Assembly: GCF_002240355.1 (NCBI RefSeq)
Contig: NZ_CP016353.1
Span: forward strand, 2,282,501 to 2,346,500
Direction: 5' to 3'
DNA from: Prauserella marina
GTDB lineage: Bacteria; Actinomycetota; Actinomycetes; Mycobacteriales; Pseudonocardiaceae
Length of the DNA: 64,000 bases
Shown here: positions 26,027-35,261 of the stretch, one piece after another
How the letters are laid out: every line of letters begins with the position of its first letter
Numbering within the stretch: position 1 is the stretch's first letter
Program-made: the position numbers and the translations under genes
The notes under the pieces: generated by a model
The model's input: the letters and a program-made list of their open reading frames with translations, nothing else
Database searches by the model: none
What the model was told of the DNA's origin: nothing

Positions 26027-27280
26027 ATGGGAAGAAACGCGGCATTGCCCGCCGGATTCGAGCGCTACCTCGCGCGGGGTGGCCGCGTACCCGACGACAC
26101 CGGGTGCGGTGTGCTGCACATCGACATGGACGCGTTCTTCGCCGCCGTCGAGTTGCGCACCCGGCCGGAACTGGCGGAGCGGCCGGTGATCGTCGCCGGA
26201 GCGGGGCCCCGCTCCGTGGTGCTCTCCGCCAACTACCCCGCCCGCAAGTACGGGGTGCGCTCGGCGATGCCTGCCGGCATGGCGAGGAAGCTGTGCCCCC
26301 AGGCGGTGTGGTTGCCGCCGACCCGTGGGTTGTACTCGGAGGTCTCCCACGGGGTCATGGCGATCTTCCGTGAGCTGACCCCGCTCGTCGAGCCGTTGAG
26401 TCTCGACGAGGCTTTTCTCGACGTCAGCGGCGCGCTGCGCAGGCTGGGCACCACCCCGGCCGGGGTCGGTGAGCACATCAGGCGCCGCGTCGAGGCAGAG
26501 CACGGCATCACCTGTTCCGTTGGCGTGGCCTCCGTGAAGTACATCGCCAAGCTGGCCTCCGGGATGGCGAAGCCGGACGGCATGCTGGTCGTTCCCGCCA
26601 CCGAGGCCCTCGAATTCCTGCACCCGCTGCCTGTCTCGGCGCTGTGGGGAGTCGGCAAGAAGACCGAGGAGAACCTGCGAAGGCTCGGGCTCGGCACCAT
26701 CGCCGACGTCGCGAGAACGCCGCTGGACCGGCTGCGCCGCGGCCTCGGTACCGCGCTCGGCGAGCACCTGCACGCGCTGGCCGGCGGCCGTGACGAGCGC
26801 GCGGTCGTCCCCGAATCGCCGGACAAATCCATCAGCGCCGAGAACACCTTCGATGTCGACCAGCACGATCGCGCGGTGCTCGACCGTGAGCTGCTGCGGT
26901 TGTCGGAGCGCGTCGCGGCGACCCTGCGCGGCAAGGGGCTCAGAGGCCGCACGGTGTCGATCAAGCTGAGGTTCGCCGATTTTCGCACCGTCACGCGGGC
27001 CCGCACCCTGTTCTCGGCCACCGACGTCGCGAGGGAGATTCACGCTACGGTCGTATCCCTGCTCACCGACGCGATGAAGGCGGCGGCGGGGCAGAGCGCC
27101 GTGCGGCTGCTCGGGGTGCGGGTGGAGGGACTGTCCGATGGTGAGTCCGGCGAACAGCTCAGCTTCGCTTCTCCGGAGCCGCGATGGAGAGATGCCGAGG
27201 TCGCGGCGGATGTCGCCAGGTTGAAGTTCGGTTCCGCCGCCGTGCGTCCTGCGTCACTGTTGTCACCCGATGAGGGGTGA
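26027..27280 (+). CDS. dinB: DNA polymerase IV (Y family)
   Basis: A 417-residue translesion polymerase. The catalytic carboxylates are in LHIDMDAFFAAVE and SLDEAF. The palm, thumb (LWGVGKKTEENLRRLG, a helix-hairpin-helix) and little-finger regions are complete, and EQLSFAS near residue 375 resembles a beta-clamp binding motif. The start is ATG 26027, 7 bp after TAAGCT (26014-26019), and no Shine-Dalgarno is seen, so it is probably leaderless. A GTG at 26003 is an alternative. No LexA box was recognised. Confidence 0.93.
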   Translation: MGRNAALPAGFERYLARGGRVPDDTGCGVLHIDMDAFFAAVELRTRPELAERPVIVAGAGPRSVVLSANYPARKYGVRSAMPAGMARKLCPQAVWLPPTRGLYSEVSHGVMAIFRELTPLVEPLSLDEAFLDVSGALRRLGTTPAGVGEHIRRRVEAEHGITCSVGVASVKYIAKLASGMAKPDGMLVVPATEALEFLHPLPVSALWGVGKKTEENLRRLGLGTIADVARTPLDRLRRGLGTALGEHLHALAGGRDERAVVPESPDKSISAENTFDVDQHDRAVLDRELLRLSERVAATLRGKGLRGRTVSIKLRFADFRTVTRARTLFSATDVAREIHATVVSLLTDAMKAAAGQSAVRLLGVRVEGLSDGESGEQLSFASPEPRWRDAEVAADVARLKFGSAAVRPASLLSPDEG

Positions 27281-27487
27281 GATTCGCCGGGAAAGCCCTG
27301 CTCGGCCTGGCCGGTTCGGTGTTTTGTGCAAATCTCTCCGTGCTTGATGCGAGATCGGGTAGTCGTCGGCGCGCCATGCTCGTATCCTGGTGGGGACGCC
27401 CCGATCGGGGGGTCGTTGGGTCCACGACGATGCGCGGTCCGACACCCACCAAGGGGTCGGAGACAACGCTGTGCCGGAGGAGGAAAG

Positions 27488-27886
27488 ATGCCACTCTCCG
27501 AGCATGAGCAGCAGCTGCTCGATCAGATCGAGCGCGAGCTCTATGCCGAGGACCCCAAGTTCGCATCGCAGGTACGTGGCACCAAGATGCGCCGCCCAAC
27601 GCGCCGTCGGCGCATACAGGGTGTTGCCCTGTTCGTAGTGGGCGTAGCGCTGCTGGTGCTGGGTGTCGTGGTGCCGTTCAGGGTCGCCGAGATCCCGTTG
27701 CTGAGCGTGCTCGGCTTCGTGGTGATGTTCTTCGGGGTCCTGCTCGCCGTCACTGCCATGCGAGCCCGAGGGGAGCCAGCCGAGGAGAAGGAGGCAGGTG
27801 GCGCGACCGGGAGTAAGCCCGTGCGCCGAAATTCCTTCTCACAACGGATGGAAGAGCGCTTCCGGCAGCGCTTCGACGACCGTTAA
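27488..27886 (+). CDS. DUF3040 membrane protein
   Basis: A 132-residue protein. The N-terminal motif LSEHEQQLLDQIERELYAEDPKFA is the DUF3040 hallmark. A basic patch (KMRRPTRRRR) is followed by two hydrophobic helices (about residues 44-64 and 70-90) and a charged tail. A homologue (Rv2169c) lies near the mra cluster in M. tuberculosis, as it does here. Function unknown. GGAGGAAAG precedes the ATG. A strong terminator follows the gene. Confidence 0.9.
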   Translation: MPLSEHEQQLLDQIERELYAEDPKFASQVRGTKMRRPTRRRRIQGVALFVVGVALLVLGVVVPFRVAEIPLLSVLGFVVMFFGVLLAVTAMRARGEPAEEKEAGGATGSKPVRRNSFSQRMEERFRQRFDDR

Positions 27887-27909
27887 CGTCACCTCTCGAC
27901 GTCACTGAA

Positions 27910-27937
27910 GCAGGGCACCATGCGGTGCCCTGCTTTT
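27910..27937 (+). terminator. Intrinsic terminator of the DUF3040 gene
   Basis: A perfect 10-bp stem (GCAGGGCACC with GGTGCCCTGC), a 4-nt ATGC loop and a T4 run, 24 bp after the stop codon. Confidence 0.85.
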
Positions 27938-27986
27938 GTGCTGCCATCGGCCGTTTCCGGAGGGCATCATGGGGTGAGCCCGCGTG

Positions 27987-28027
27987 ACGAGAAGGGCGCC
28001 CCTGTGGTTCGCGGGCGCCCTTCTCGT
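27987..28027 (-). terminator. Terminator of the transglutaminase operon
   Basis: A perfect 15-bp inverted repeat (27987-28001 with 28013-28027) with an 11-nt loop, 19 bp past the minus-strand stop at 28046. There is no T-run, as often seen in actinomycete terminators. Confidence 0.75.
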
Positions 28028-28045
28028 GTCCGCTCTCGGTCTCCC

Positions 28046-30541
28046 TCAGCGGCGGCGGAACAGCGAACGCGGCAGCAGCTTGCTCCGCCACGACTTCGGC
28101 GCCGTGCGCTGGAGGCCGTCCCTCAGCCCGGAGAAGGCGTCCGCGAACTCGGGTCCCTTCGGCGCCGGGTCGGCTCCGCCGTACCAGGATCGCTCGACGA
28201 CGTCGACCACCGTGCGCAGGTCGTTCTTGCCCCGGTCGTCGAGGTGGTGCCGGTGGGCGATCTTCTGCGCGGCGAGCCGGACCGTGTCGCTGTCGGGGAT
28301 GTGCACGCCCCGGTCGGCGCATTCGTCGAGCAGTTCGTCCCATGCCGAGGTGGCCGCGGCCGGTCCTCGCGCCGAGATGTCGTGCAGCCGCTTCCTGCGC
28401 ACGAATTCCCTCGCCGCGGAGGGAGCCAGCCCGACGGCGGTGACACCGAGTACCGCCAGCGCCACGGCCCAGTGCAACTGCCAGGCGAGCAGCAGCAGCG
28501 TCAGCAACCACAGCGCGCCGGCGAGCGGCGTCAGCCACCGGGGAGGACCGGATCCGCTGGAGTCCCGGTGCCGCCCCGCGGCGAACCGTTTGCCGAGTGT
28601 CATGGCGACGAGGGTGAGCACCAGCGCGGCCAGCGCGGTGACCAGTGCGCTCCAGCCCGACCACGACGGCGCGTCGGAGAAACCGGGCCTAGGCGGTGCC
28701 GGCCCGCCTTCCTGGCCGGCCGCTTGGTCGGTCGGGCTCGGCGCCGCCTGTGAACTCGACGGCGCGGTCGGTGCCGACTCCTCCTGTTGCGAAGTCGGCT
28801 CGCTCGACGCGTTCTCGTCCTCAAGGTAGGGCGGCACGTAGCCCCGGCCGTCGGAGAGCGGGGTCGGGTCGAAGCTGACCCAGCCGTGATCGCCGAAGTA
28901 CACCTCGACCCAGGCGTGGGCGTCCTGCGAGGTGATCGTGCGGTAGTCCGACGTGGGATAACCGGTGGTGAACCCGATGGCGACCCTGGTGGGGACACCG
29001 AGCGAGCGCAGCATCACGGCCATCGACGAGGCGTACTGCTCGCAGAACCCGCGCTTGCCGTTGAGCACGAAGTCGGCGACGGCGTCCGGATCGGTGGCGG
29101 GCGCCGTACTCGTGTCGTACACGAACCCGTTCTCGGGGCTGAAGTACTGCCAGATGGCCTGCGCCCTGTCGAAGTCGTTGGTCGCGCCCTCGGTGAGGTC
29201 GCGCGCGAGCTGGGCGACTCGTGGATCGACACCGTCGATGTTGGTGTAGGACTCGGGAACCGGGTCCGCCCCCGGGTCGGCGATGCGCAGCTCGGCCTGC
29301 GACGGCTCCTCCAGCGAGGTGACCTCGACGTAGGGAGCGGGACGCTGCCGCCGCTCGCGGAACACGGTGCCGCTGGTGCGGTCGTAGTACCACCCGTCGG
29401 ACAGGCCCCGCAGGCTGCGTGGTGACCCGTAGGTCGGCAGCCACAGGTCGTACCAGTTGACCGGCTGGATGCGAATTTCCCTGCTCTCACCCGACCCGTC
29501 GTCGCCGGGCGCGGCCGGAAGCGGGCCGGTCGCGGGAACCCCGGCAGGCATGGGTCCGTCGGCCAGCCCCCAGCCCTCGTTGGGCCGGTAGGTGTCGAGA
29601 GTGAAGGCGCGGAGCAGGCGACGGTCGTCGCCGAGCCCGCTCACCCTGAACAGTTCGACGTCGGCGCCCTGGTCGAGCATCCCGCGCAGCGACGTGAACG
29701 GGTTGACGCCGAGACCACCGGGAACGTTCTGCCCGTTGTCGGCCGAGCCGGGAAGGCTGCCCTCCGTGCCGATGACGGTGACCGTCGATCCCGCGACGAG
29801 GCCGACGACCAGCGCCGCCGACACCACCGCGACCGGCGCCGAGACCGTGCCGGGTGACGCGCCGAGGCCGGGGGTGCTGCGGTTGCGCCAGCGCCGGTGC
29901 CGGTGACTTCCGTCGACGGCGAGCAGCCCGGCGAACGACGCCGCGCCCAGCGCGAAGGTCCACCACGGCAGCAGTTCGCCAGCCAGCGCCGATGGCACCG
30001 CGTAGACGCACAGCAGTACGAGTCCCGTCGCGGCGGGCGCCGACGCCCCGACGGCGAGCGCGTCGACGACGACGGCGACGAGCCCGATGGCGATGGTGAC
30101 GAGACACAGGATGGGCATGGAGCCCTCCACCGGCGGCAGCCCGGTCCTGATCTCGTCGAACGCGGCGATGAGGACGTCGTTGAGTTCGCTGAAGGCGGCG
30201 GGGCCGGGGAAGATCGCCAGTATCCCGCTGCGGGTGAAGACACCGACGACGAGACACAGCAGCACGAATAGTTGCGCGAGCCCGACGAGCACCACCGGTA
30301 CGCGCAGCGAGCGCAGCGCCACGCCGGTGCAGCCGACCAGCACGGTCGCCACGACGATGTAGCCGAGCCACGCCATGCCCTGCACGACGCCGGTGAGCGA
30401 GGTCGCCGCCGACACGGTGGCGAGGCCCGCGACGGCGGGGGTCAGCAGCGTGCCAAATCCGCTGGAGGAGGGCGCTTCGGCGGGAGGCCGTGGGGAGGGG
30501 CTCGGCGGCGCGGCGGGAGGCGCAGGCGGATACGTCGTCAT
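28046..30541 (-). CDS. TgpA-type membrane transglutaminase-like protein
   Basis: An 831-residue protein. About six transmembrane helices in the first 240 residues are followed by a periplasmic domain with DUF3488-like and transglutaminase-core regions. The triad is visible as Cys500 (GFCEQYAS), His542 (DAHAWVE) and Asp558 (SFDPTP). A Ser/Pro linker, two further helices (about 650-730) and a cytoplasmic tail follow. The chain is complete. The substrate is unknown; the family acts on cell-surface proteins or peptides. ATG 30541 overlaps the DUF58 stop (ATGA). The moxR-DUF58-transglutaminase order is a widespread operon. Confidence 0.92.
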   Translation of the reverse strand: MTTYPPAPPAAPPSPSPRPPAEAPSSSGFGTLLTPAVAGLATVSAATSLTGVVQGMAWLGYIVVATVLVGCTGVALRSLRVPVVLVGLAQLFVLLCLVVGVFTRSGILAIFPGPAAFSELNDVLIAAFDEIRTGLPPVEGSMPILCLVTIAIGLVAVVVDALAVGASAPAATGLVLLCVYAVPSALAGELLPWWTFALGAASFAGLLAVDGSHRHRRWRNRSTPGLGASPGTVSAPVAVVSAALVVGLVAGSTVTVIGTEGSLPGSADNGQNVPGGLGVNPFTSLRGMLDQGADVELFRVSGLGDDRRLLRAFTLDTYRPNEGWGLADGPMPAGVPATGPLPAAPGDDGSGESREIRIQPVNWYDLWLPTYGSPRSLRGLSDGWYYDRTSGTVFRERRQRPAPYVEVTSLEEPSQAELRIADPGADPVPESYTNIDGVDPRVAQLARDLTEGATNDFDRAQAIWQYFSPENGFVYDTSTAPATDPDAVADFVLNGKRGFCEQYASSMAVMLRSLGVPTRVAIGFTTGYPTSDYRTITSQDAHAWVEVYFGDHGWVSFDPTPLSDGRGYVPPYLEDENASSEPTSQQEESAPTAPSSSQAAPSPTDQAAGQEGGPAPPRPGFSDAPSWSGWSALVTALAALVLTLVAMTLGKRFAAGRHRDSSGSGPPRWLTPLAGALWLLTLLLLAWQLHWAVALAVLGVTAVGLAPSAAREFVRRKRLHDISARGPAAATSAWDELLDECADRGVHIPDSDTVRLAAQKIAHRHHLDDRGKNDLRTVVDVVERSWYGGADPAPKGPEFADAFSGLRDGLQRTAPKSWRSKLLPRSLFRRR

Positions 30542-31878
30542 GCCGGCCCGCCGATCAGCGAGGCGCCGGGCGCGGCCGTGCGGCACAGTTCGGTCCACAC
30601 CTGGGCGATCGGGCTTGCCTTGCTCGCGATGACGACGCCCCAGCCTGCCGCGCGCAGCAGGGTCGCCGATTCCCGGGTGGTCTCCGACGAGCCTTCCGTA
30701 CCTTCGAGTCCGCCCTGCTCGCCCGCCCACGCCGGGGTGTCGAGCAGCACGGCCAGGCTGCGGGTTCCGCGTGGCCTGGCTTTGGTGAGCTCGTGGACCG
30801 ATTCCCTGCTGACGGTGCCGAGCACGGCGATAAGTTCCTGTCCCTGACCGGGGTCGGCCCCCGTCGTGATGTCGCGCTCGTGCGCGGGCTGTAGCGCCGC
30901 GAGCGCGTCGAGCACGATGTTGTCGTAGTTCTGACCGCCCCCGCCGGGGGTGTCGGCAAGCACCCTGCCGTGCTCGCTGACCAGCCGTACCCGGTGACCG
31001 GCCCTGCCGAGGTGAAGACTGACGCTCGCGGCGAATTCCACCGCCCATTCCAGGCTCGCGGCCGGTCCGGTGCCGTGATGTGCCGCGGCACGGTGATCGA
31101 GCAGCACCGTCGTGCCGCCCCGCCACGGCCGTTCCTCGACCCGCACCATGATCTCGTCGCGCCGTGCCGTCGACCGCCAGTGCACTTTGCGCAGGTCGTC
31201 GCCCTGCCGGTAGTGCCTGACGATGACATCGGTCTCGCCCTGCCCGGCGTGCAGCCGGATACTGCCGTCGTCGCCGGATCCGATTCCCGCCCCGATGGGC
31301 AGCCCCCAGAGTCTTGACACCTTCGGCACGACGACGAGCCGGGAGTTTCCGATGAGTTCCCGCTCGAATTCGCACAACCCGAAAGGATCGGTGACCGTCG
31401 CGCGCAGCGGGCCGATGTGCTGGATGCCGCGCATCGCGGGCTGGACCGGGTACCGCAGCGCGACGGACCGGTGATGGGGGAGCCGTTCGATGACGAACCG
31501 GGGACGGGAGCCCAGTACATAAGGGATGCCGTCCTCCAGAAGCACCTCACCGGCAGGCAGTTTGCCGCCGCGCCACAGGTCGAGTTGCACCTCGCCGTGC
31601 CCTCCGACGGCGACCCGCTCGGGAAGCAGCGTGCGGGACGCGGCGATGCGCACCTTCGACGCCGAGGCCAGCAGCGCGACGAAAAGCGGAAGCGCGATGA
31701 CGAAGACCGCGATCCGCAGCAGGTCGCGTTCGTTGAGCACCGCCGAGCAGACCGCGGCGGCGACCCCCGCGGCGAGCAGGCAGCGGCCCCTCGTGGTGAG
31801 GCCGGAAAGGGACCGCCACACCGCCCAGCGGGAACCCCCTGGTGGCGCGTTGCCTGCGGGGTGGCTTGACCTGGTCAT
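30538..31878 (-). CDS. DUF58 (VWA-like) membrane protein
   Basis: A 446-residue protein with two N-terminal hydrophobic helices (about residues 30-70) and a DUF58 domain. The hallmark RxYxxGDxxRxVHWRxTAR is visible as RHYRQGDDLRKVHWRSTARR, followed by a VWA-like half (TTVLLDHRA). DUF58 proteins work with MoxR ATPases as presumed chaperone or metal-loading pairs. It lies between the two with a 70-bp gap to moxR and a 4-bp overlap to the transglutaminase gene. Confidence 0.92.
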   Translation of the reverse strand: MTRSSHPAGNAPPGGSRWAVWRSLSGLTTRGRCLLAAGVAAAVCSAVLNERDLLRIAVFVIALPLFVALLASASKVRIAASRTLLPERVAVGGHGEVQLDLWRGGKLPAGEVLLEDGIPYVLGSRPRFVIERLPHHRSVALRYPVQPAMRGIQHIGPLRATVTDPFGLCEFERELIGNSRLVVVPKVSRLWGLPIGAGIGSGDDGSIRLHAGQGETDVIVRHYRQGDDLRKVHWRSTARRDEIMVRVEERPWRGGTTVLLDHRAAAHHGTGPAASLEWAVEFAASVSLHLGRAGHRVRLVSEHGRVLADTPGGGGQNYDNIVLDALAALQPAHERDITTGADPGQGQELIAVLGTVSRESVHELTKARPRGTRSLAVLLDTPAWAGEQGGLEGTEGSSETTRESATLLRAAGWGVVIASKASPIAQVWTELCRTAAPGASLIGGPA

Positions 31879-31948
31879 CCTGACCTCAGCGACGTCGAGG
31901 CGGGCCGGCGATGGGAAAGCCGTCGCCGGTGGGTGCTGTGCGGGTTCA

Positions 31949-33085
31949 CTACCGGCGCGCCAGACCGTTTCCTCCGTGTGGCACGGGAATGCGGTGCAGC
32001 ACGGCGCGGATGACGTCGGTGGCCGACCTGCGGGCCGCGTGTGCTTCCGTCGTGAGCACGAGCCGGTGAGCCAGCACGGGAACGGCCACCGCGTGCAGGT
32101 CGTCGGGGACGACGTACTCCCTGCCCGACAGCGCTGCCTGTGCCCTCGCCGCGCGCACGAGCTGCAACGTCGCCCTCGGCGAGGCGCCGAGCCGCAGTTC
32201 GGGAACCTGGCGGGTCGCCGCGACCAGTTCGACCGCGTACTGCCGTACCTCGGGCGCCATGTGGATGGCCCTGACCGTTTCGATGAGCCGGTGCACGGTC
32301 GCCGCGTCGGACACCGGCCGCAGGTCGGCGATCGGGTTGTGCCCAGCGTGTTCGTCGACCATGGCCAGTTCGGCCTTCGGATCGGGATAGCCGATGGACA
32401 CCCTCGCGGTGAACCGGTCGCGCTGGGCCTCCGGCAGCGCGTAGGTGCCTTCCATCTCGATGGGGTTCTGGGTGGCGATCACCATGAACGGCTCTTCGAG
32501 GTGGTAGGTGGTCGTATCGACCGTGACCTGCTGCTCTTCCATGCACTCCAGCAGCGCGGACTGGGTTTTCGGCGAGGCCCTGTTGATCTCGTCGCCCACC
32601 ACGATGTTGGCGAAAACCGGCCCCGGCCTGAACTCGAAGTCGCCGCGCTGCCGGTTGTAGATCGAGACGCCGGTGACGTCGCTCGGCAGCAGGTCGGGGG
32701 TGAACTGGATACGGCTGACGGTGCAGTCGATGGACCTGGCCAGCGCCTTGGCAAGCGACGTCTTTCCGACGCCCGGCACGTCCTCGACCAGCAGGTGTCC
32801 CTCGGCCAATAGCGTCACCAGCGCGACGCGCACGACGTCGGGTTTGCCGACGAGGACGCGTTCGACGTTGGCCGCGATCCTGCGCACCGTGTCGTGCAGT
32901 TCGTCCAGTTGAGCGGGCGCCCCTGGCGCCGCGCTCTCCGGTACCGCCCCGTGCGGGTACGGGTTGTTCTCGGAAGGGTGGGGAACCTGGTCGGTTCCCT
33001 TTTCTCCGCGCAGCTCGGCGATGGCCGTACTGTCCCGGCCCCCGTGGGGAGCCGCCCCCTCCGTCGCTTGTGCTCTCGACGTCAC
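31949..33085 (-). CDS. MoxR-type AAA+ ATPase
   Basis: A 378-residue ATPase. The first 70 residues are polar and disordered. The AAA+ module has Walker A VPGVGKTSL, Walker B VGDEINRA, sensor 1 IATQNP and the arginine-finger region QRDRF. MoxR proteins act as chaperone-like machines for the DUF58 partner. I chose GTG 33085, with AGGAGGT only 3 bp upstream; an ATG at 33121 would add 12 residues and has no ribosome site. First gene of its operon. Confidence 0.9.
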   Translation of the reverse strand: MTSRAQATEGAAPHGGRDSTAIAELRGEKGTDQVPHPSENNPYPHGAVPESAAPGAPAQLDELHDTVRRIAANVERVLVGKPDVVRVALVTLLAEGHLLVEDVPGVGKTSLAKALARSIDCTVSRIQFTPDLLPSDVTGVSIYNRQRGDFEFRPGPVFANIVVGDEINRASPKTQSALLECMEEQQVTVDTTTYHLEEPFMVIATQNPIEMEGTYALPEAQRDRFTARVSIGYPDPKAELAMVDEHAGHNPIADLRPVSDAATVHRLIETVRAIHMAPEVRQYAVELVAATRQVPELRLGASPRATLQLVRAARAQAALSGREYVVPDDLHAVAVPVLAHRLVLTTEAHAARRSATDVIRAVLHRIPVPHGGNGLARR

Positions 33086-33560
33086 ACGACCTCCTGCTGC
33101 TGAAGCCCTCGCGCATGCCACGAACGTGTGCGGATCATCCGTGGGCTTGACTGTTCCTCACCCTCGGACAGCCTGCCACGAAGTGTGTCAAACGCGGGCG
33201 AGCTGCGGAATACAACCCTGACTCAAGCTCGCGGCCACCTCGGCCGTTCACGCTCACCGCCGGTGACGTGCCGTGTCGGTCCCGGTGCGGGCCTGCCGGC
33301 TCCCCACCCGGCCCCACCGCCGGTGCCGCCGACGGCCCTGGGCGGGCCGGTGCCGCGACGACCTGTCCGATTCGCGCGGGTTTCCGGCGATGTTGCCGTG
33401 GCGCGGCGGACGCGAGGGTGATGCCGGGGGTGCTCGCGCATCCCCCGTGGCGGCGACGTCGGCTGTCCTCTGTGGAACCCCCCACCGGGCCCCACGCGAG
33501 GCGGACCTTCCTGACCTGCGGTGATGTCGCTCGAACGGGCACGATCGAGCCGTTTCGGCG
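33086..33560. other. 475-bp divergent intergenic region between moxR and mraZ
   Basis: No gene is supported, although several chance open frames cross it. A perfect minus-strand TTGACA (33186-33191) may be a -35 for moxR, but no good -10 is visible. An inverted repeat GCTCGA/TCGAGC (33529-33534 with 33545-33550) sits just upstream of the mraZ -35. Confidence 0.4.
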
Positions 33561-33600
33561 TTGACTGTGGAGAAAAGTGGGGTACGGTGGTGAGCAGTGG
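33561..33600 (+). promoter_or_regulatory. mraZ promoter with four 10-bp-phased GTGG repeats (MraZ operator)
   Basis: -35 TTGACT (33561-33566), 16-bp spacer, -10 TACGGT (33583-33588). GTGG occurs at 33567, 33577, 33587 and 33597, an exact 10-bp period over the spacer, the -10 and the start point. MraZ is known to bind direct repeats of TGGG or GTGK type with 10-bp phasing and to repress its own operon. Autoregulation here follows from the family and the pattern. Confidence 0.75.
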
Positions 33601-33681
33601 GGCGGAAGGGAGCCTCGTAGCCGATCTCGGGAATCCGCGGCGCGTGGGTTCGGCGTTGGTCGGTAGGGGAGGTGGAGGCCG

Positions 33682-34113
33682 ATGTTCCTCGGCACCCACA
33701 CCCCGAAGCTGGACGACAAGGGGCGGCTCACGTTGCCCGCGAAGTTCCGGGACGCGCTGGCGGGTGGGCTGATGATCACCAAAGGGCAAGATCACTGCCT
33801 TTACGTCTTCCCGCGTGCCGAATTCGAGCAGATGGCCCGCAAGGTGGCCGAGGCGCCGTTCACCAACGAGGCGGTTCGGGCCTACCAGCGGTACTTGTTC
33901 GCCGGTACCGACGAGCAACGTCCGGACGGGCAGGGGCGGATCGCGATCGCGTCCGAGTTGCGGCGCTATGCCGGGCTCAACAAGGAGTGCGTGGTGATCG
34001 GTGCGATCACCAGGCTGGAAATCTGGGATGCCCAGGCGTGGCAGGGCTACCTGGAAGAACACGAGGACAACTACGCCAAAGCGCAGGAGGAGATCCTGCC
34101 TGGCGTGTTCTAG
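33682..34113 (+). CDS. mraZ: Transcriptional regulator MraZ
   Basis: A 143-residue protein with two AbrB/SpoVT-like swapped-hairpin repeats ([15 protein letters not shown] near residue 10 and [17 protein letters not shown] near residue 87), each with the DxxGR signature. MraZ forms a ring that binds the repeats in its own promoter and represses the division and cell-wall operon. ATG 33682 has a GGAGGTGGAGG site. The 5' untranslated region is about 88 nt. Confidence 0.95.
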   Translation: MFLGTHTPKLDDKGRLTLPAKFRDALAGGLMITKGQDHCLYVFPRAEFEQMARKVAEAPFTNEAVRAYQRYLFAGTDEQRPDGQGRIAIASELRRYAGLNKECVVIGAITRLEIWDAQAWQGYLEEHEDNYAKAQEEILPGVF

Positions 34114-34181
34114 CGGCCGGATACCGGCACCCGCGCGGTCGGGGGCGCGGGTTCCACCGGCCGCGTGCGGCACACGATGAA

Positions 34182-34271
34182 GTCTCGGCACGGATGCCGT
34201 CAGGCTGCGGCCCTGATGCACCTTCCCCGGTATCAGGTCCGCAACCTGACGGCATCCGTCCAGACGGAGAC
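34182..34271 (+). ncRNA. Large hairpin in the mraZ-rsmH intergenic region
   Basis: Arms 34190-34217 and 34232-34259 pair over 28 bp with two mismatches around a 14-nt loop. An outer GTCTC/GAGAC (34182-34186 with 34267-34271) extends it. The structure fills the 5' leader of rsmH. An actinobacterial RNA motif named mraW has been described in the same position, before mraW (rsmH); identity with it is not established from sequence here. A repeat-element insertion is the alternative. Confidence 0.6.
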
Positions 34272-34304
34272 ACGGGGCGGGTGAGGCGAAAGGGGGTGCC
34301 GGCC

Positions 34305-35261
34305 GTGAATGACGACGTCGCGCACCTTCCGGTTTTGCTCGACCGGGTGCTGGAACTGCTCGCGCCCGCGCTCACCGGTGCTGATGCCGTACTGATCGAC
34401 GCGACCGTGGGGCTGGGAGGGCACGCGGAGGCGTTGCTTGAGGCAAACCCCTCGCTGAGGCTCATCGGTCTCGACCGGGATCCTTCCGCGCTCGCCCGCT
34501 CGGGGGAGCGGCTGGCCAAGTACGGCGACCGGGTCGAGCTGGTGCACGCGGTGTACGACCGGATGCCCGCCGTCGTCGCCGATCTCGGTCTGTCGCATGT
34601 GGACGGCGTGTTGATGGACCTCGGTGTCTCCTCCATGCAGCTCGACAGGGCGGAGCGGGGATTCGCCTACGCGAGGGACGCGCCGCTGGACATGCGCATG
34701 GATCCCAGTACCGGGCCGACCGCCGCCGACGTGCTCAACACCTATTCCGTCGCCGACCTCGCGCGGATCCTGCGCGACTACGGCGAGGAACGGTTCGCGG
34801 GGCGCATCGCGAAAGCCGTCGTCGCCGCGAGAGCGGGCGCGCCGTTCGATCGCAGCGAACGCCTGGTGGAGTTGCTCTACGACACGGTTCCCGCGCCGAG
34901 CAGGCGCACGGGGGGACATCCGGCCAAGCGCACCTTCCAGGCTCTGCGTATCGAGGTCAACGCGGAGCTTGAGGTGCTGCGCACCGCGGTGCCCTCCGCC
35001 ATCGACCTGCTGCGAGAAGGCGGGCGCATCGTGGTGGAGTCCTACCAATCGCTCGAAGACCGCATCGTCAAGCGCGCGTTCGCGGCGAAGGCGAGTTCCC
35101 GCACCCCTGAGGGACTCCCCGTCGAGCTGCCGGGTCATGGCCCCGAACTGAGGCTGCTGACCAGGGGCGCGGAGAAGGCGGGGGAACGGGAGACCGAGCA
35201 CAACCCTCGCGCGAGTTCCGTCCGCCTGCGCGCTGCCGAGAAGATCGGAGTGGCTGCCTGA
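34305..35261 (+). CDS. rsmH: 16S rRNA (cytosine1402-N4)-methyltransferase
   Basis: A 318-residue enzyme formerly called MraW. SAM-binding motifs [14 protein letters not shown] and [11 protein letters not shown], the conserved [13 protein letters not shown], and [18 protein letters not shown] are all present. I chose GTG 34305 with AAGGGGG upstream; GTG 34281 is a possible earlier start. The frame is open back through mraZ by chance. The stop overlaps the ftsL ATG by 1 bp (TGATG). Confidence 0.95.
   Translation: MNDDVAHLPVLLDRVLELLAPALTGADAVLIDATVGLGGHAEALLEANPSLRLIGLDRDPSALARSGERLAKYGDRVELVHAVYDRMPAVVADLGLSHVDGVLMDLGVSSMQLDRAERGFAYARDAPLDMRMDPSTGPTAADVLNTYSVADLARILRDYGEERFAGRIAKAVVAARAGAPFDRSERLVELLYDTVPAPSRRTGGHPAKRTFQALRIEVNAELEVLRTAVPSAIDLLREGGRIVVESYQSLEDRIVKRAFAAKASSRTPEGLPVELPGHGPELRLLTRGAEKAGERETEHNPRASSVRLRAAEKIGVAA

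Noticed and set aside
30542-31375. In-frame upstream extension of the transglutaminase gene
   Set aside because: It lies opposite codon bias of the DUF58 gene and reads as low-complexity Arg/Gly. ATG 30541, coupled to the DUF58 stop, begins a typical TgpA protein.
33128-33421. 97-codon plus-strand ORF in the moxR-mraZ gap
   Set aside because: Pro/Arg-rich, no ribosome site, no family resemblance, and several other frames are equally open there.
33672-34304. In-frame upstream extension of rsmH through mraZ
   Set aside because: The frame is open by chance in GC-rich DNA. The RsmH family start and a good ribosome site place translation at 34305, and the large hairpin lies upstream of that.
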